From NCBI RefSeq assembly GCF_028473665.1, contig NZ_CP098774.1, positions 1,054,001 through 1,118,000 on the forward strand: 64,000 nucleotides of DNA. The letters are read 5' to 3'. This document shows positions 44,060 through 60,406 of this stretch, in pieces. The translations under genes and the position numbers were made by a program. Numbering within the stretch: the first letter of the stretch is position 1; every line of letters begins with the position of its first letter. The DNA comes from Sphingomonas sp. QA11 (GTDB lineage Bacteria; Pseudomonadota; Alphaproteobacteria; Sphingomonadales; Sphingomonadaceae). The notes beneath the pieces were generated by a model that searched no databases, had not been told where the DNA came from, and worked only from the letters and a program-made list of their open reading frames with translations.

Positions 44060-44638
44060 TCAGCGCTGCAGGATATCGAGGGCGATCCGTTTGAGTCGCT
44101 TCATCGGCTCTGCGCTCCGCTCGACCTTGGCGAGGAGATTCGCGCCCTGGAGCGAGGCGACGAGGAACGCGGCGACATCGTCGCAATCGAGATCGGCGCG
44201 CACTTCGCCCGCCGCGACCGCCGCCTTGAGGCAGGACGCGATCGCGTCACGCACCGCGTCGAAAATCTCGACGAGATGCGGCCTGATTGCGTCGCTTCCG
44301 CTGGTCTCCGCGGCGAAATTGCCGATCATGCACCCGTTGCACAGGTTCTCGCCCGAGGCGCGTTCGATATTGGCGTCGAGAAAGGCGCCGAACCGCTCGA
44401 GCGGGGGACGGGCATCGTTGCGTAGCGTTTCGGCGAACATGGCCACGCTTTGCTGGAAATAGATGTCCAGCACCTCGAGGCCGAAGGCTTCCTTCGAGAC
44501 GAAATGATTGGTGAAGGAGCCCTGCGGCACGCCCGCCGCCTGGACGATATCCCGCACGCTGGCGCCACCGAAGCCGCGCTCATGCACCACCCGCACCCCT
44601 GCGGTGAGGATCTTCTCGCGATTGGAGATTTTTGCCAT
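44060..44638 (-). CDS. TetR/AcrR family transcriptional regulator
   Basis: 192 residues from the ATG before AKISNREKILTAG. The N-terminal HTH is clear: REKILTAGVRVVHERGFGGASVRDIVQAAGVPQGSFTNHFVSKEAF in pattern. The C-terminal ligand domain has NLCNGCMIGNFAAE with two cysteines and resembles the TetR_C subtype seen near SDR/nitroreductase genes. It probably represses the SDR gene downstream and itself. Confidence 0.88.
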   Translation of the reverse strand: MAKISNREKILTAGVRVVHERGFGGASVRDIVQAAGVPQGSFTNHFVSKEAFGLEVLDIYFQQSVAMFAETLRNDARPPLERFGAFLDANIERASGENLCNGCMIGNFAAETSGSDAIRPHLVEIFDAVRDAIASCLKAAVAAGEVRADLDCDDVAAFLVASLQGANLLAKVERSAEPMKRLKRIALDILQR

Positions 44639-44644
44639 GGAAGC

Positions 44645-44662
44645 AATATGGCCGTCCATATT
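44645..44662. promoter_or_regulatory. Palindrome AATATGG-CCGT-CCATATT ahead of tetR-like gene
   Basis: Perfect 7-bp arms with a 4-bp spacer, ending 7 bp from the TetR start codon in the 82-bp region shared with the divergent MarR gene. A candidate autoregulatory site. Confidence 0.45.
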
Positions 44663-44720
44663 ATTATGTCAAGGATGACAGCGGGGTGACGGGGAGCCAG
44701 CGTCGCGCTAGCGAAGGCAT

Positions 44721-45173
44721 ATGACCCGCCTGAAGCTCGACCAGTTCCTGCCCTATCGCCTGTCGATCGCGTCGAATCGCGTGTCGTCGGCGATTGCGAC
44801 GGCCTATCAATCGCTGTTCGGGCTTCGCGTCCCCGAATGGAGGCTGATCGCGGTGATCGCGGAGAGCGACGGGTTGACCCAGCAGGCATTGGGCGTGGCG
44901 ACGCGGATGGACAAGGTGACGGTGAGCCGCGCCGCCATCGCGCTGGTCGATCGCGGGCTGGTACAGCGGCGGCCCAATCCGGACGACCAGCGATCGCACC
45001 TGTTGTCGCTGACCAAGGCAGGGCAGGCGCTGTACGAGAGCGTCGCGCCCAAGGCGCTTGAACTGGAAGCGCGGGTTTTTGCGGGATTTTCCGTCGAGGA
45101 AATCGCGGCGTTTCGCGCGATGCTCGACCGTATCGAGGCTTCGGCGGCACCGCTCGACCCCGAACAGGCTTGA
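44721..45173 (+). CDS. MarR family transcriptional regulator
   Basis: 150 residues with a winged-helix domain: [60 protein letters not shown] contains the DxRSh..L.LT wing. These regulators bind aromatic compounds; its closeness to hppD and hmgA fits control of tyrosine or aromatic catabolism, but this is inference. Divergent from the TetR gene, and followed by malate synthase after 70 bp. Confidence 0.88.
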   Translation: MTRLKLDQFLPYRLSIASNRVSSAIATAYQSLFGLRVPEWRLIAVIAESDGLTQQALGVATRMDKVTVSRAAIALVDRGLVQRRPNPDDQRSHLLSLTKAGQALYESVAPKALELEARVFAGFSVEEIAAFRAMLDRIEASAAPLDPEQA

Positions 45174-45243
45174 TAGCCGGCCCCGGCCTGTCCTAAGCGC
45201 GGTCAGCCCTCCCCAGGCATGTGCGACTTTTCCAGGAGGCCCA

Positions 45244-47331
45244 ATGTCCGAAATGCTCGATCGTGCCGGTTTGTCCGTTGCCCCCCAGCTTGCGTCGTTC
45301 GTCGAGGAGCAGGTGTTGCCGCCGCTCGGCATCGATCCCGTACTGTGGTGGCAGGGTGTGGCGGGGGTCTTCGCATCGCTTGCCCCCGAGAATCGGGCGC
45401 TGCTCGCGAGGCGTGACGTGCTGCAGGATCAGATCGACTCACGCTACGTCGCGGGCGAAGCAGCCGACGAATCGTTCCTGCGCGAGATCGGTTATCTCGT
45501 GCCCGAGCCGGCGCCTTTCACGATCGGTACCGAAAAGGTCGATCCCGAGATCGCGACGATGGCGGGGCCGCAGCTCGTCGTTCCGGTGCTCAACGCGCGT
45601 TTCGTCCTGAACGCGGCCAATGCGCGCTGGGGCAGCCTGTACGACGCGCTCTACGGCACCGATGCGCTGCCCGGCATGGCGGTGCCCGGTGGGTATGATC
45701 CGGTGCGCGGCGCGCAGGTGATCGACTATGCCAAGGCGTTCCTCGACCAGGCGGTGCCGCTGGCGAGCGAAAGCTGGGCTGCCTATTGCGGTGGTACGCC
45801 CGATCTGGCCGATCCGGCGCAGCTTGTCGGTCGCAACGGCGAATCGCTGCTGTTGCGGCACAACGGCCTGCACATCGAGATCGTCATCGACCGGGAATCA
45901 GTGATCGGCGGTGGCGATCCGGGCGGCATCGCAGACGTGATCCTCGAATCCGCGATCACCACGATCGTTGACCTGGAGGATTCGATCGCCGCGGTGGATG
46001 CCGAGGACAAGGTCGCTGCCTATGCCAACTGGCTTGGGCTGATGCGCGGCGATCTGGCTGAAAGCTTCGACAAGGGTGGCAGGACGGTCACGCGAAGGCT
46101 CAATGCCGATCGCAGCTATGAAGCGGTCGACGGCGGCACGCTGACCCTGCCGGGCCGCAGCCTGTTGTTCGTGCGCAACGTCGGCCATCTGATGACCAGT
46201 CCGGCGATAATGCTGGCCGATGGTGCCGAGGCGCCCGAAGGAATCCTCGACGCGATCATGACGGCGACGATCGCGCTTCACGATCTTCGCGGGCTGGGAG
46301 CATATCGCAACAGCCGGGCCGGGTCCTTCTACGTCGTAAAGCCGAAGATGCACGGTCCGGAAGAGGTCGGCTTCACCAACCGCCTGTTCGATGCGGTCGA
46401 GGACCTGCTTGGTCTCGATCGCCATACGATCAAGGTCGGGGTGATGGACGAGGAACGGCGCACCTCGGCCAATCTCGCCGCCTGCATCGAAGCGGTGAAG
46501 GACCGAATCGTGTTCATCAACACCGGTTTCCTCGATCGCACCGGCGACGAGATGCATACCGCGATGCGGGCGGGGCCGATGATCCCCAAGGCCGAGATGA
46601 AGTCGAGCGACTGGATCAAGGCCTATGAGGATCGCAATGTCCGCATCGGGCTGGCGCACGGCTTTTCGGGCAAGGCGCAGATCGGCAAGGGCATGTGGGC
46701 CGCACCGGACCGCATGGCCGACATGATGGAGCAGAAGATCGGCCACCCCCGGTCCGGCGCGAACACGGCCTGGGTGCCGAGCCCCACGGCGGCGACGCTC
46801 CATGCGATTCACTATCACCAGGTCGACGTGTTCGAACGGCGCGTGGAGATTGCGTGCGAAGCCATTCCGGGCCTGAGCCACCTGCTCACCGTGCCGGTCG
46901 CCAAGGGCCGCAACTGGACGCCGGACGAGGTGCGTGCCGAACTCGACAACAATGCCCAGGGCATCCTCGGCTATGTCGTTCGCTGGATCGATCAGGGCGT
47001 TGGCTGCTCCAAGGTGCCCGACATCCACGACATCGGCCTGATGGAAGACCGCGCGACGCTGCGCATCTCCTCGCAGCACATGGCTAACTGGCTGCTCCAC
47101 GGCGTCGCGACCGAGTCGGATATCGACGCTGCCTTTGCGCGCATGGCGGCAAAGGTCGACGTGCAGAATGCAGGCGATCCCCTGTACAGGCCGATGTCCG
47201 GGCATGAGGCAACGAGCCTTGCCTATCAGGCGGCGCGGGCGCTGGTGTTCGAGGGGCTGACCCAGCCGAACGGCTATACCGAGCCGCTGCTGCACGCCTA
47301 TCGCGCGCGGGCCAAGGCGGAAACGCGTTAG
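45244..47331 (+). CDS. glcB: Malate synthase G
   Basis: 695 residues from the ATG after AGGAGG; slightly shorter than the E. coli enzyme (about 720). [15 protein letters not shown] (about 240) carries the catalytic region; [40 protein letters not shown] and [14 protein letters not shown] are family hallmarks. It condenses glyoxylate with acetyl-CoA in the glyoxylate shunt or glycolate use. No isocitrate lyase gene is in the window. Confidence 0.95.
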   Translation: MSEMLDRAGLSVAPQLASFVEEQVLPPLGIDPVLWWQGVAGVFASLAPENRALLARRDVLQDQIDSRYVAGEAADESFLREIGYLVPEPAPFTIGTEKVDPEIATMAGPQLVVPVLNARFVLNAANARWGSLYDALYGTDALPGMAVPGGYDPVRGAQVIDYAKAFLDQAVPLASESWAAYCGGTPDLADPAQLVGRNGESLLLRHNGLHIEIVIDRESVIGGGDPGGIADVILESAITTIVDLEDSIAAVDAEDKVAAYANWLGLMRGDLAESFDKGGRTVTRRLNADRSYEAVDGGTLTLPGRSLLFVRNVGHLMTSPAIMLADGAEAPEGILDAIMTATIALHDLRGLGAYRNSRAGSFYVVKPKMHGPEEVGFTNRLFDAVEDLLGLDRHTIKVGVMDEERRTSANLAACIEAVKDRIVFINTGFLDRTGDEMHTAMRAGPMIPKAEMKSSDWIKAYEDRNVRIGLAHGFSGKAQIGKGMWAAPDRMADMMEQKIGHPRSGANTAWVPSPTAATLHAIHYHQVDVFERRVEIACEAIPGLSHLLTVPVAKGRNWTPDEVRAELDNNAQGILGYVVRWIDQGVGCSKVPDIHDIGLMEDRATLRISSQHMANWLLHGVATESDIDAAFARMAAKVDVQNAGDPLYRPMSGHEATSLAYQAARALVFEGLTQPNGYTEPLLHAYRARAKAETR

Positions 47332-47342
47332 GCTGTCTTCTT

Positions 47343-47362
47343 CCCCCGGCGAAAGCCGGGGG
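47343..47362. repeat. Hairpin downstream of glcB (family B-like half)
   Basis: CCCCCGGC-GAAA-GCCGGGGG, a perfect 8-bp stem with GAAA loop, resembling the arms around the GIY-YIG gene. Located between the convergent glcB and moxR genes, it could end both transcripts. Confidence 0.6.
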
Positions 47363-47417
47363 TCGGAGAATGGAATCGAGAAAGCGGAACGCGTCTAAAG
47401 TGCGTCGGAGCTAAATC

Positions 47418-48272
47418 TCAGGCCTTGTTCGCCTGCCTCTTCGCCATGAAGGCGAGGCGCTCGAACAGCATCACGTCCTGCTCGTTCTTGAGCAGCGCGC
47501 CGTGGAGCGGGGGGATCGCCTTGGTAGGGTCGCGGTTCTGCAGCACATCGAGGGGCATTTCCTCGTGCAGGAGCAGCTTGAGCCAGTCGAGCAGTTCGCT
47601 GGTCGAGGGCTTCTTCTTCAGGCCGGGCACGTCGCGGACGTCGTAGAAGATGTCCATCGCCTTCGACACCAGCAGCCTCTGGATGCCGGGGAAATGCACA
47701 TCGACGATTGCCTGCATCGTCTCCCGGTCGGGGAATTTGATGTAGTGGAAGAAGCACCGGCGCAGGAACGCGTCGGGCAGTTCCTTTTCGTTGTTCGAGG
47801 TGATGACGACGATCGGGCGTTCGACCGCGCGGACCGTTTCCTTGGTCTCGTAGACATGGAACTCCATGCGATCGAGCTCCTGGAGAAGGTCGTTCGGGAA
47901 TTCGATATCGGCCTTGTCGATCTCGTCGATCAGCAGGACGGGCACCTCGGGGGCGGTGAAGGCCTCCCACAATTTGCCGCGGCGGATGTAGTTGGAGATG
48001 TCGTGTACCCGCTCGTCGCCGAGCTGGCCGTCGCGCAACCGGGCGACCGCGTCATATTCATACAGGCCCTGTTGCGCCTTGGTGGTCGATTTGACATTCC
48101 ATTCGATCAGCGGCGCACCGACCGCCTTGGCGATTTCATAGGCGAGGACAGTCTTGCCGGTGCCGGGTTCGCCCTTGACGAGCAGGGGGCGGCGCAGGGT
48201 GACGGCGGCGTTGACCGCGACCTTCAAATCGTCGGTCGCGACATAGCTTTGCGTGCCCTCGAAGCGCTTCAT
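47418..48272 (-). CDS. MoxR family AAA+ ATPase
   Basis: 284 residues from the ATG that begins KRFEGTQSYVATDDL. Walker A is GEPGTGKT (34-41), Walker B VLLIDEIDKAD, sensor VITSNNEKELPDAFLRRC with the arginine finger, and a C-terminal helical lid. MoxR ATPases pair with VWA proteins; the CoxE-like VWA at 6823-8001 is the probable partner, although 39 kb away. The pair likely inserts a metal or assembles a complex. Confidence 0.9.
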   Translation of the reverse strand: MKRFEGTQSYVATDDLKVAVNAAVTLRRPLLVKGEPGTGKTVLAYEIAKAVGAPLIEWNVKSTTKAQQGLYEYDAVARLRDGQLGDERVHDISNYIRRGKLWEAFTAPEVPVLLIDEIDKADIEFPNDLLQELDRMEFHVYETKETVRAVERPIVVITSNNEKELPDAFLRRCFFHYIKFPDRETMQAIVDVHFPGIQRLLVSKAMDIFYDVRDVPGLKKKPSTSELLDWLKLLLHEEMPLDVLQNRDPTKAIPPLHGALLKNEQDVMLFERLAFMAKRQANKA

Positions 48273-48327
48273 GCAGTCGTCCAATCCCGTTTCGAATATC
48301 GGGTTTGGGGATAGAAGGATTGTGCCG

Positions 48328-48396
48328 CCCGGCGCAAGCCGGTTTACTGCCCTCGGCAGGACCCGGCTTACTGCTCCGGCGGGAGCCGGCTTACTG
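48328..48396. repeat. Three tandem 22-24 bp repeats after the 48391 gene
   Basis: On the minus strand three copies of CAGTAA(G/A)CCGG... (48374-48396, 48350-48373, 48328-48349) follow each other, each with a small CCGGC/GCCGG hairpin. The first contains the CAG-TAA stop of the upstream gene. Confidence 0.65.
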
Positions 48397-49056
48397 GTGG
48401 TTGCGAGCGCTCGCGCGGGCTTCGAGCAGGTCCCACAGGCCGCGATGCTGGGCGAGGATCTGCTGTGCGCCGAATGCCATGGCCCGCTCGATCGCGGGCG
48501 TTTCGGCGAGCGCTGAGACCAGGGAGGCGGTTTCCATCTCGTCGGGGAGGCTTGAGACTGGCGGCGTGATGCCGAAGCGACGGGCCGCGGCATCGAGCAT
48601 GACACGGACGGCCGCCCAATCAAGTACCAGGGCGATCGCGGCGCCGGTCGCGCAGCCGGTACGATCCGACTGGGCAAGCATGTCCAGCGCGTGGCGCTGG
48701 CCGGCGACGGCTGCCTCCGACTCGGCCTGGCCCGGGGTCGAGGGCAGGGGGCCGGCGGCGGCGGTGAGCCGCGCGAGATACGTCCGCTCCTCGATGAAAG
48801 CAGCGGCAGCGCTTTCCAGCCAGTCATGCGCCGTGGGCTGGTGACTATGGACGACGGCGTGATCGATCACGCCGGGATGGCGGCCATGGAGCCAGCACAG
48901 GGCATGGACCGCATCGGTCAGGTCGCGCACGGCGACGGTCGGGCCCGACAGCGCGCGCGGCATCGGATGAGTCGCGGTCCCGTCGACCGACGCGAGCGTG
49001 GCAATGGTGCCCCAGCTGCCGCCGATGCGTTGACCAAGTGCCGAATCGAAAGCCAT
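48391..49056 (-). CDS. Conserved hypothetical protein (DUF6975-like)
   Basis: 221 residues, mainly helical, soluble. Features such as DAVHALCWLHGRHPGVIDHAV, WLESAAAAFIEERTYLARLT, and a late ILAQHRGLWDLLEARASAR match what is commonly called DUF6975 in sphingomonads, though I am only moderately sure. It precedes moxR on the same strand with 118 bp between, which includes three tandem hairpin repeats. Function unknown. Confidence 0.55.
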   Translation of the reverse strand: MAFDSALGQRIGGSWGTIATLASVDGTATHPMPRALSGPTVAVRDLTDAVHALCWLHGRHPGVIDHAVVHSHQPTAHDWLESAAAAFIEERTYLARLTAAAGPLPSTPGQAESEAAVAGQRHALDMLAQSDRTGCATGAAIALVLDWAAVRVMLDAAARRFGITPPVSSLPDEMETASLVSALAETPAIERAMAFGAQQILAQHRGLWDLLEARASARNHQ

Positions 49057-49587
49057 GACCCCCCGGGTTTCTCTTTGAACGCGCCGGCCAATCCGGGCGC
49101 GGTTTCACCAATGAAGCCATGTATTATACCGAAGGGCGTAAAGACCTGGTTTAGAGGCGATTAAGTCTGTCTCAACCACGATAGCTCACGGGCTCCGACG
49201 GGCATCGTCCCGCCGCGTATTCGCGTCGGTTCATCCTGCTTCAAGGCTGGGCACCGCCTCCATTGTCCATTGCAAGGGGCTCGCGAGTGTTCGGGTGTCT
49301 TGCGATAGAAAGAACCGGTTCCGAAGCTACCTGGTGGCTCAGGTGCCGACAGGTCGACAAAGCCTAGCGGGCGGCGTGACTCCCTCTTGCCCGGCGCCAG
49401 ACGATTTCGACCTTGGCACAGTGACGTCGTTCCGGTGCCGCTTGCGAGAAAGAGCCTGGCAGTTGGACAGTTTATCCGAACCGAAATTGGGCATATCGAA
49501 TTGATACCGGTGTCAGTTGTATGATAACTTTTCATTCTCCGGGCACGGCTCGCACGGGCGCCGGTGAACAGAAGAATGGAGAGGATC
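49057..49587. other. 530-bp intergenic region with no supported gene
   Basis: Composition is somewhat lower in G+C than the flanks. A minus-strand frame at 49161-49697 is a non-coding shadow that runs antisense into the lyase gene. It probably holds the promoters of the divergent 48391 gene and the PL7-like gene; no clear operator is evident. Confidence 0.4.
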
Positions 49588-50340
49588 ATGAACATCGGCA
49601 CTCTGCGCGTCGGACTCGCGGTATTTGGATGTTCGTTGGGGCTGGCGGCGACGCCGGCTCTGGCGTTCGGCTGCAACACCACGACCGACACGACCAACTC
49701 GCCTTATTCGGCCAGCAAGTACAAGACCGTCATCGACAACAGCCAGGCGTTGCAGGTGCAATCGACAAGCACCTGCCTGACGACGGCTGACATGCAGTCC
49801 TTCAAGATCGATATCGATAACTGGCGCCTGGATAGCGGCAACATGTTGTTCGCCTTCACCGGCGGCAACAAGAGCGACCGCGTCGAGCTGCGCGGCAAAT
49901 CGTTCAGCGGGTCGGCAACTGGCAAGACATGGTCGGGCAAGATCAAGCTGCAGAACGGCGGGAGTTACTCCGACGAATTCACTGTCGGCCAGATTTTCGG
50001 CGAGTCGACGCAGGACCCGATCCTGCGTCTCGAATTCTATGCCAGCCGGTCAGGTGTCAGCAATCACATCTGGGCAGTCTATCGTACCGGGACCGGCAGC
50101 GCCGCGGTCGAATATTTCGATCTCGGCCCCGCGACCACATCCAGCTATACGCAGGCTACGATGGAATATGGCAGCAATAACCGTATCCAGGTGACCTATG
50201 GTAGTACGGTCCACGACTTCACGACCAATTTCGGCTATTGGGACAATTCGAGCAAGAGTGTCTATTTCAAGGCTGGCTGCTACCTGCAGGATGCGGGGAA
50301 TTGTAGCGTGACATTTTCCAGCCTTACCTTCAGCAGTTGA
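49588..50340 (+). CDS. PL7-like polysaccharide (alginate) lyase family protein, exported
   Basis: 250 residues from the ATG after GGAGAGG; a signal peptide ends at ALA near residue 26. The jelly-roll PL7/alginate lyase 2 motifs are RVELR (98-102) and YFKAGCYLQ (226-234). The catalytic Q(I/V)H motif is instead Gln135-Ile136-Phe137, so the expected histidine is missing. The tyrosine motif is kept. Four other cysteines could form disulfides. It may be a binding protein or an enzyme with altered chemistry. Substrate unknown; alginate is only the family average. Confidence 0.7.
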   Translation: MNIGTLRVGLAVFGCSLGLAATPALAFGCNTTTDTTNSPYSASKYKTVIDNSQALQVQSTSTCLTTADMQSFKIDIDNWRLDSGNMLFAFTGGNKSDRVELRGKSFSGSATGKTWSGKIKLQNGGSYSDEFTVGQIFGESTQDPILRLEFYASRSGVSNHIWAVYRTGTGSAAVEYFDLGPATTSSYTQATMEYGSNNRIQVTYGSTVHDFTTNFGYWDNSSKSVYFKAGCYLQDAGNCSVTFSSLTFSS

Positions 50341-50391
50341 GATCTGGGATGCGGCAGGCCCGTATCGCCGGGCCTGCCGCATCGCTCCCGC

Positions 50392-54289
<3,898 letters not shown>

Positions 54290-54293
<4 letters not shown>

Positions 54294-54772
54294 TTTCTGC
54301 CCCCCTCCCGCTTGCGGGAGGGGCTAGGGGTGGGCTCCCGGCCCGCCAAATCCGCAGCGTTGGCGATAGTCTCCAGTACTCCGTCCATATTCAATGTCAG
54401 ATCGTTGTTCCAGAAACGGAGAACGCGATAACCGGCTGCCTCGATCAGCCGCGTACGCTTCTCATCATATTCCTGATTCTCGCCATGTTGATGGCCATCA
54501 AGCTCCACCACCAGCCTTTGTGACCGGCAGACGAAGTCTGGAAAGAAATCCGCCACCGGCATTTGTCGGCTGAATTTCAGCCCTTGGAGACGAGAACCCT
54601 TCAAATGCTGCCATAACAGCTTCTCGTGGAGTGTCGGTTCTTTGCGAAGCTCGCGTGCTCTCTCGGTCGGCCTGCCCAGCCGAAACCGGGCGCCCACCCC
54701 TCGGTCCCCTCCCGCAGGCGGGAGGGGAGACGCAGAGTCACTGCTGTCGTGATCTGCGCCCAGGTTTTCCAC
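54290..54772 (-). CDS. DUF559 endonuclease-like protein in a palindrome-bounded cassette
   Basis: 160 residues in the longest frame. The central part (about 36-143) is a DUF559 restriction endonuclease-like fold, related to Vsr: RARELRKEPTLHEKLLWQHLKG, FSRQMPVADFFPDFVCRSQRLVVELDGHQH and DEKRTRLIEAAGYRVLRFWNNDL. Residues 14-27 (SPLPPAGGDRGVGA) and 145-158 (EPTPSPSRKREGG) are translations of the two inverted repeat arms. The true start could therefore be inside the domain edge. The frame begins 2 bp after the yqeY stop and ends within the dnaG start, filling the whole gap between them. Confidence 0.75.
54300..54731. mobile_element. Family A palindrome-bounded DUF559 cassette
   Basis: Inverted arms at 54300-54338 and 54692-54731, each with the 10-bp-stem hairpin CCCCTCCCGC-NN-GCGGGAGGGG (54302-54323, 54706-54727) and a GGGGTGGGC tail facing inward. 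The DUF559 core lies between. The same arms without a gene form the pairs at 31561 and 55941. Confidence 0.75.
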
Positions 54773-54773
54773 T

Positions 54774-55226
54774 TTACGCCAAAGCCGCCTTCACCAGCCC
54801 GCTCGCCTTGCTCATGTCCAGGCTCTGCGCGTGGCGAGCCTTCAGTTCCGCCATCACCCGGCCCATGTCCTTCATGCCGCTGGCGCCGAGTTCAGCCTTG
54901 ATCGCCTCGATCGCGGCTGACGTCTCCGCCTCGCTCATCTGCTGCGGCAGGAAGCGCTCGATCACCGCGACCTCGGCGGATTCGGCGTCGGCCAGTTCCT
55001 GGCGGCCGCCCTTCACGAACATCTCGATCGATTCGCGGCGCTGCTTGACCATTTTCTGCAGCACTTCGACCACCAGCGTGTCGTCGTCCTCGGGCGCCTT
55101 GCCGGTGCGTGCCTCGATATCGCGGTTCTTGATCGCCGACTGGATCAGGCGGAGGGCGGCGGTGCCTGGCTTGTCTCCGCCCTTCATGGCGGTGACGAGC
55201 GCGGCCTTGATGTCGTCGCGAATCAT
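54774..55226 (-). CDS. GatB/YqeY domain protein
   Basis: 150 residues, a free-standing YqeY domain: MIRDDIKAALVTAMKGGDKPGTAALRLIQSAIKNRDIEAR and FLPQQMSEAETSAAI. The domain matches the tRNA-binding C-terminus of GatB; YqeY proteins are assumed to bind tRNA. It is divergent from carA and, before the DUF559 cassette inserted, would have sat next to dnaG in the same direction. Confidence 0.9.
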   Translation of the reverse strand: MIRDDIKAALVTAMKGGDKPGTAALRLIQSAIKNRDIEARTGKAPEDDDTLVVEVLQKMVKQRRESIEMFVKGGRQELADAESAEVAVIERFLPQQMSEAETSAAIEAIKAELGASGMKDMGRVMAELKARHAQSLDMSKASGLVKAALA

Positions 55227-55354
55227 TGTCGGTCCTTTTCGGTAATCCGTACAGATAGCGCGGCCGCCGTATCTTTAACAGATTGACGCTCCGGCCCGCG
55301 AGGCTTAGCGACCGCCGCTTAGCGACATCGAAACCCGAAGGAGTGCCCGCCACG

Positions 55355-56635
55355 ATGGCCGACGCCAAACCCGTAACTGCGCCCGAAGGAGCGACGGGAG
55401 TCCTCGTCCTCGCCAATGGGGACATTGCGTGGGGGCGCGGATTCGGCGCCGAGGGCGAGGCCGTCGGCGAGGTGTGCTTCCACACCGCGATGACTGGCTA
55501 TCAAGAGGTGATGACCGATCCTTCCTTCGCTGGGCAGATCATCACCTTCACTTTCCCGCATATCGGCAATGTCGGCGCCAATCCCGATGACGTGGAGGCG
55601 AACGACCCGCACGCGCTCGGCATCATCGTTCGCGAGGATGTGACCGCGCCGTCCAACTTCCGCTCGGTCGAACGGCTCGACGACTGGATGAAGCGGCACG
55701 ACCGAATCGGCCTTTCCGGCATCGATACCCGCGCGCTTACCCGGCGCATCCGCACCGGCGGCGCGCCGAACGGGGTGATCTCGCATCGCGCTGACGGCAA
55801 GTTCGACATTCCGCTGCTGCTTGAGATGGCGAAGGCGTGGCCGGGGCTAGAGGGCATGGACCTCGCCATCTCGGTCACCACCGAGACTCATTATGGCTGG
55901 GAAGGCGGCATCTGGCGGCTCGGTTTCGGTTATGACGACACTTCTTCCCCCCTCCCGCCTGCGGGAGGGGCCGGGCGTGGGCTCCCGGCTTCAACAGGCG
56001 ATATCGAAGACGGTGAGCGCGAGCCCACCCCTCAATCCCCTCCCGCAAGCGGGAGGGGAGGAAGAAGGCCCCATGTCGTCGCGATCGACTACGGCGCCAA
56101 GCGCAACATCTACCGCAACCTGGTCAAGGCCGGCGCCAAGGTCAGCGTGCTGCCGGCGACCGCCACGTTCGACCAGGTCATGGCGCTGAAGCCCGACGGC
56201 ATCTTCCTCTCGAACGGCCCGGGCGACCCCGCCGCAACCGGCGACTATGCGGTGCCTGTGATCCAGGCGCTGCTGGAGACCCGTATCCCGCTGTTCGGCA
56301 TCTGCCTTGGTCACCAGCTTCTCGGCCTTGCGGTCGGGGCCGAGACGACGAAGATGTTCCAGGGCCATCGCGGCGCGAACCATCCGGTCAAGCGGCTGAG
56401 CGACGGCGCGGTCGAGATCACCAGCATGAACCACGGCTTCGCGGTGCTGAGCGAAACGCTGCCGGCGACGGCGCGCGAGACTCATGTGTCGCTGTTCGAC
56501 GGCTCCAATGCCGGGTTCGAGTTGACCGACCGGCCCGCCTTCAGCGTGCAATACCACCCCGAGGCGAGCCCGGGCCCGCAGGACAGCTTCTATCTGTTCG
56601 AGAAGTTCGTCGGCTCGCTGGAGAAAGCGGCATGA
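55355..56635 (+). CDS. carA: Carbamoyl-phosphate synthase small subunit with in-frame repeat insertion
   Basis: 426 residues from the ATG after AAGGAG, about 42 longer than usual. The N-terminal domain (GDIAWGRGFGAEGEAVGEVCFHTAMTGYQEVMTDPS) and the class I glutamine amidotransferase domain with nucleophile Cys317 (FGICLGHQLL), and His in YHPEASPG, are intact. It supplies ammonia from glutamine to CarB. Residues about 196-237 are the translation of a family A palindrome pair placed in the linker between the domains. Subtracting it gives the normal length of about 384, so the insertion is probably tolerated. carA, rraB and carB overlap. Confidence 0.95.
   Translation: MADAKPVTAPEGATGVLVLANGDIAWGRGFGAEGEAVGEVCFHTAMTGYQEVMTDPSFAGQIITFTFPHIGNVGANPDDVEANDPHALGIIVREDVTAPSNFRSVERLDDWMKRHDRIGLSGIDTRALTRRIRTGGAPNGVISHRADGKFDIPLLLEMAKAWPGLEGMDLAISVTTETHYGWEGGIWRLGFGYDDTSSPLPPAGGAGRGLPASTGDIEDGEREPTPQSPPASGRGGRRPHVVAIDYGAKRNIYRNLVKAGAKVSVLPATATFDQVMALKPDGIFLSNGPGDPAATGDYAVPVIQALLETRIPLFGICLGHQLLGLAVGAETTKMFQGHRGANHPVKRLSDGAVEITSMNHGFAVLSETLPATARETHVSLFDGSNAGFELTDRPAFSVQYHPEASPGPQDSFYLFEKFVGSLEKAA
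55941..56066. repeat. Family A palindrome pair inside carA, in frame
   Basis: Arms 55941-55984 and 56021-56066 with hairpins CCCCTCCCGC-CT-GCGGGAGGGG (55949-55970) and CCCCTCCCGC-AA-GCGGGAGGGG (56037-56058). The total of 126 bp equals 42 codons, adding SSPLPPAGGAGRGLPA and EPTPQSPPASGRGGRR either side of a short spacer peptide. Confidence 0.9.
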
Positions 56636-56993
56636 CGCTCCCCGAGGTGGATCAGACCAGGTTCGAGCAGGAATGGCTCGGCGACCAGGATGTGCTTGCG
56701 AGCCTTGCGAAGAATGGCGACAGGCCGGACATTCCCCGGGCGGTCGATGTGAGCTTCAGCGGTGACGAAGAGGCGCTGGACCGCCTTGCCGAGAATGCCG
56801 GGGAACTTGGCTTCGCGGTGATCGACCGCGAGGAGAATGAGGAAGGCGGCATATCGCTCTTCCTGGCGCGGGAGCAGAAGGCGGACGCTGCTTCGATCAA
56901 GGCGCTGACGCTTCAATGCCTGCAGATCGAGATACTTTACGACGTGGAATATGAAGGTTGGGGCTGCATGGCCGAAACGGGATCGAGCCACTA

Positions 56994-56994
<1 letters not shown>
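56632..56994 (+). CDS. Ribonuclease E inhibitor RraB-like protein
   Basis: 120 residues. The RraB family pattern is visible: [40 protein letters not shown] and the ending [15 protein letters not shown], in which Y..EYDGWG is diagnostic. RraB binds RNase E and alters RNA decay in E. coli. Its start overlaps carA by 4 bp and its stop shares a base with the carB start, so it is translated with the carbamoyl-phosphate genes. Why it lies there is unknown. Confidence 0.8.
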
Positions 56995-60329
<3,335 letters not shown>

Positions 60330-60406
60330 TTTCCCACATGAGAAGACGTGCGGGCGGGTCCGTGAGGGCCGGCTTTAAGTGAATTTTTGACGAAGGACCT
60401 AAAGGG

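Noticed and set aside
47343..47362. Classical rho-independent terminator after glcB
   Set aside because: The stem is perfect but no T-run follows on either strand; kept as a repeat-type hairpin.
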